The position numbers and the translations under genes were made by a program. From assembly GCA_021784495.1 (NCBI GenBank), contig JAJXSQ010000186.1:1-5249 (forward strand): a DNA stretch of 5,249 bases, in the 5' to 3' direction. This stretch comes from Myxococcales bacterium (GTDB lineage Bacteria > Myxococcota > Myxococcia > Myxococcales > Anaeromyxobacteraceae). Below the pieces are notes generated by a model. That model saw only the letters and a program-made list of their open reading frames with translations. It searched no databases and was not told the DNA's origin. Positions 4,999-5,249 of the stretch are shown piece after piece (position 1 is the first letter of the stretch; each line of letters opens with the position of its first letter).

Positions 4999-5249
4999 AT
5001 GCGAGCTCGCGCCCACGTTGTCGCCGCCGTGCTCCTCGCGGTGGCCCGGCCGGCGGTCGCCGGGCCCACCGTCTCGCTGAACGGCGTGAGCATCGACGGG
5101 GTGGCCAACCAGCGCTTCGAGAACGCCACGGTGGTGATCGACGGGCAGGGGAACGTCGACATCCAGGCGCGCGGCTACGCGGCGCGCGCCTCGGCGCCCG
5201 GCGCGCTCGCCGGTCCGGTCGGCGCGCCCCCGCGGCTCGCCAGATGGGA
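4999..5249 (+). CDS. Exported protein of unknown function, N-terminal part, runs off right edge
   Basis: Open from ATG 4999 to the window edge (83 full codons). Residues 1-21 form a clear signal peptide: Arg2 and Arg4, hydrophobic VVAAVLLAVA (7-16), and an AVA site at 19-21 before GPT. The mature N-terminus is a short beta-rich segment with NGVSIDGVANQRFENATVVI (28-47), then DGQGNVDIQARGYAA (48-62), then an Ala/Gly/Pro-rich low-complexity stretch (63-80). The alternating strand pattern and the 'GN-V-x-I' turn suggest a small beta domain. I do not recognise a named family. I have an unverified impression of similar segments in myxobacterial secreted proteins. The gene has its own promoter and is not part of the queE operon. 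It is more likely periplasmic or outer-envelope than a lipoprotein, as no lipobox Cys is present. Confidence 0.75.
   Translation, partial: MRARAHVVAAVLLAVARPAVAGPTVSLNGVSIDGVANQRFENATVVIDGQGNVDIQARGYAARASAPGALAGPVGAPPRLARW

Overview
This window is very GC-rich DNA (about three quarters G+C by eye, nearly every third codon position G or C). It holds eight genes packed with almost no spacing. The gene content, the style of the QueE and PyrD proteins and the promoter form suggest a high-GC member of the Myxococcota or another former deltaproteobacterial lineage, perhaps Anaeromyxobacter-like. That placement is inference from protein style, because no rRNA or other marker is present. I see no mobile element, CRISPR array, tRNA or rRNA.

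Layout. Left edge, minus strand: the N-terminal 147 codons of a J-domain co-chaperone (DnaJ/CbpA type) that runs off the window. A 33-bp divergent gap separates it from a plus-strand run of three genes. These are a short SurA N-domain-like protein with no peptidyl-prolyl isomerase domain (475-1068), RimI ribosomal-protein N-acetyltransferase (1065-1532, overlapping by 4 nt) and PyrD, the quinone-linked class 2 dihydroorotate dehydrogenase (1544-2620). A 165-bp intergenic region (2621-2785) carries a promoter and an inverted repeat. It leads into a second tight run of two adjacent phasin-like helical proteins (2786-3241 and 3244-3615), a secreted lytic transglycosylase (3612-4304) and QueE, the radical-SAM 7-carboxy-7-deazaguanine synthase (4304-4936). 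A short gap with a hairpin and a promoter is followed by the start of an unrecognised exported protein (4999 to the window end).

How the parts relate. The two runs look like operons, since genes overlap by 1-4 nt or are separated by 2-11 nt, but their members belong to different pathways: protein folding, ribosome modification, pyrimidine synthesis, granule-associated proteins, cell-wall turnover and queuosine synthesis. The clearest shared regulatory feature is a promoter of the form TTGACG-N16/17/18-TACnnn, found upstream of the J-protein gene, the phasin gene and the last gene. At the first and last of these the predicted transcription start falls on or within about 3 nt of the start codon, which suggests leaderless mRNAs. 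The phasin operon instead has a leader of about 50 nt and a strong Shine-Dalgarno. No clearly new multi-gene system is visible. The best leads are the phasin-like pair with its promoter-proximal inverted repeat, the PPIase-less SurA-like protein divergent from a J protein, and the unidentified secreted protein at the right edge.
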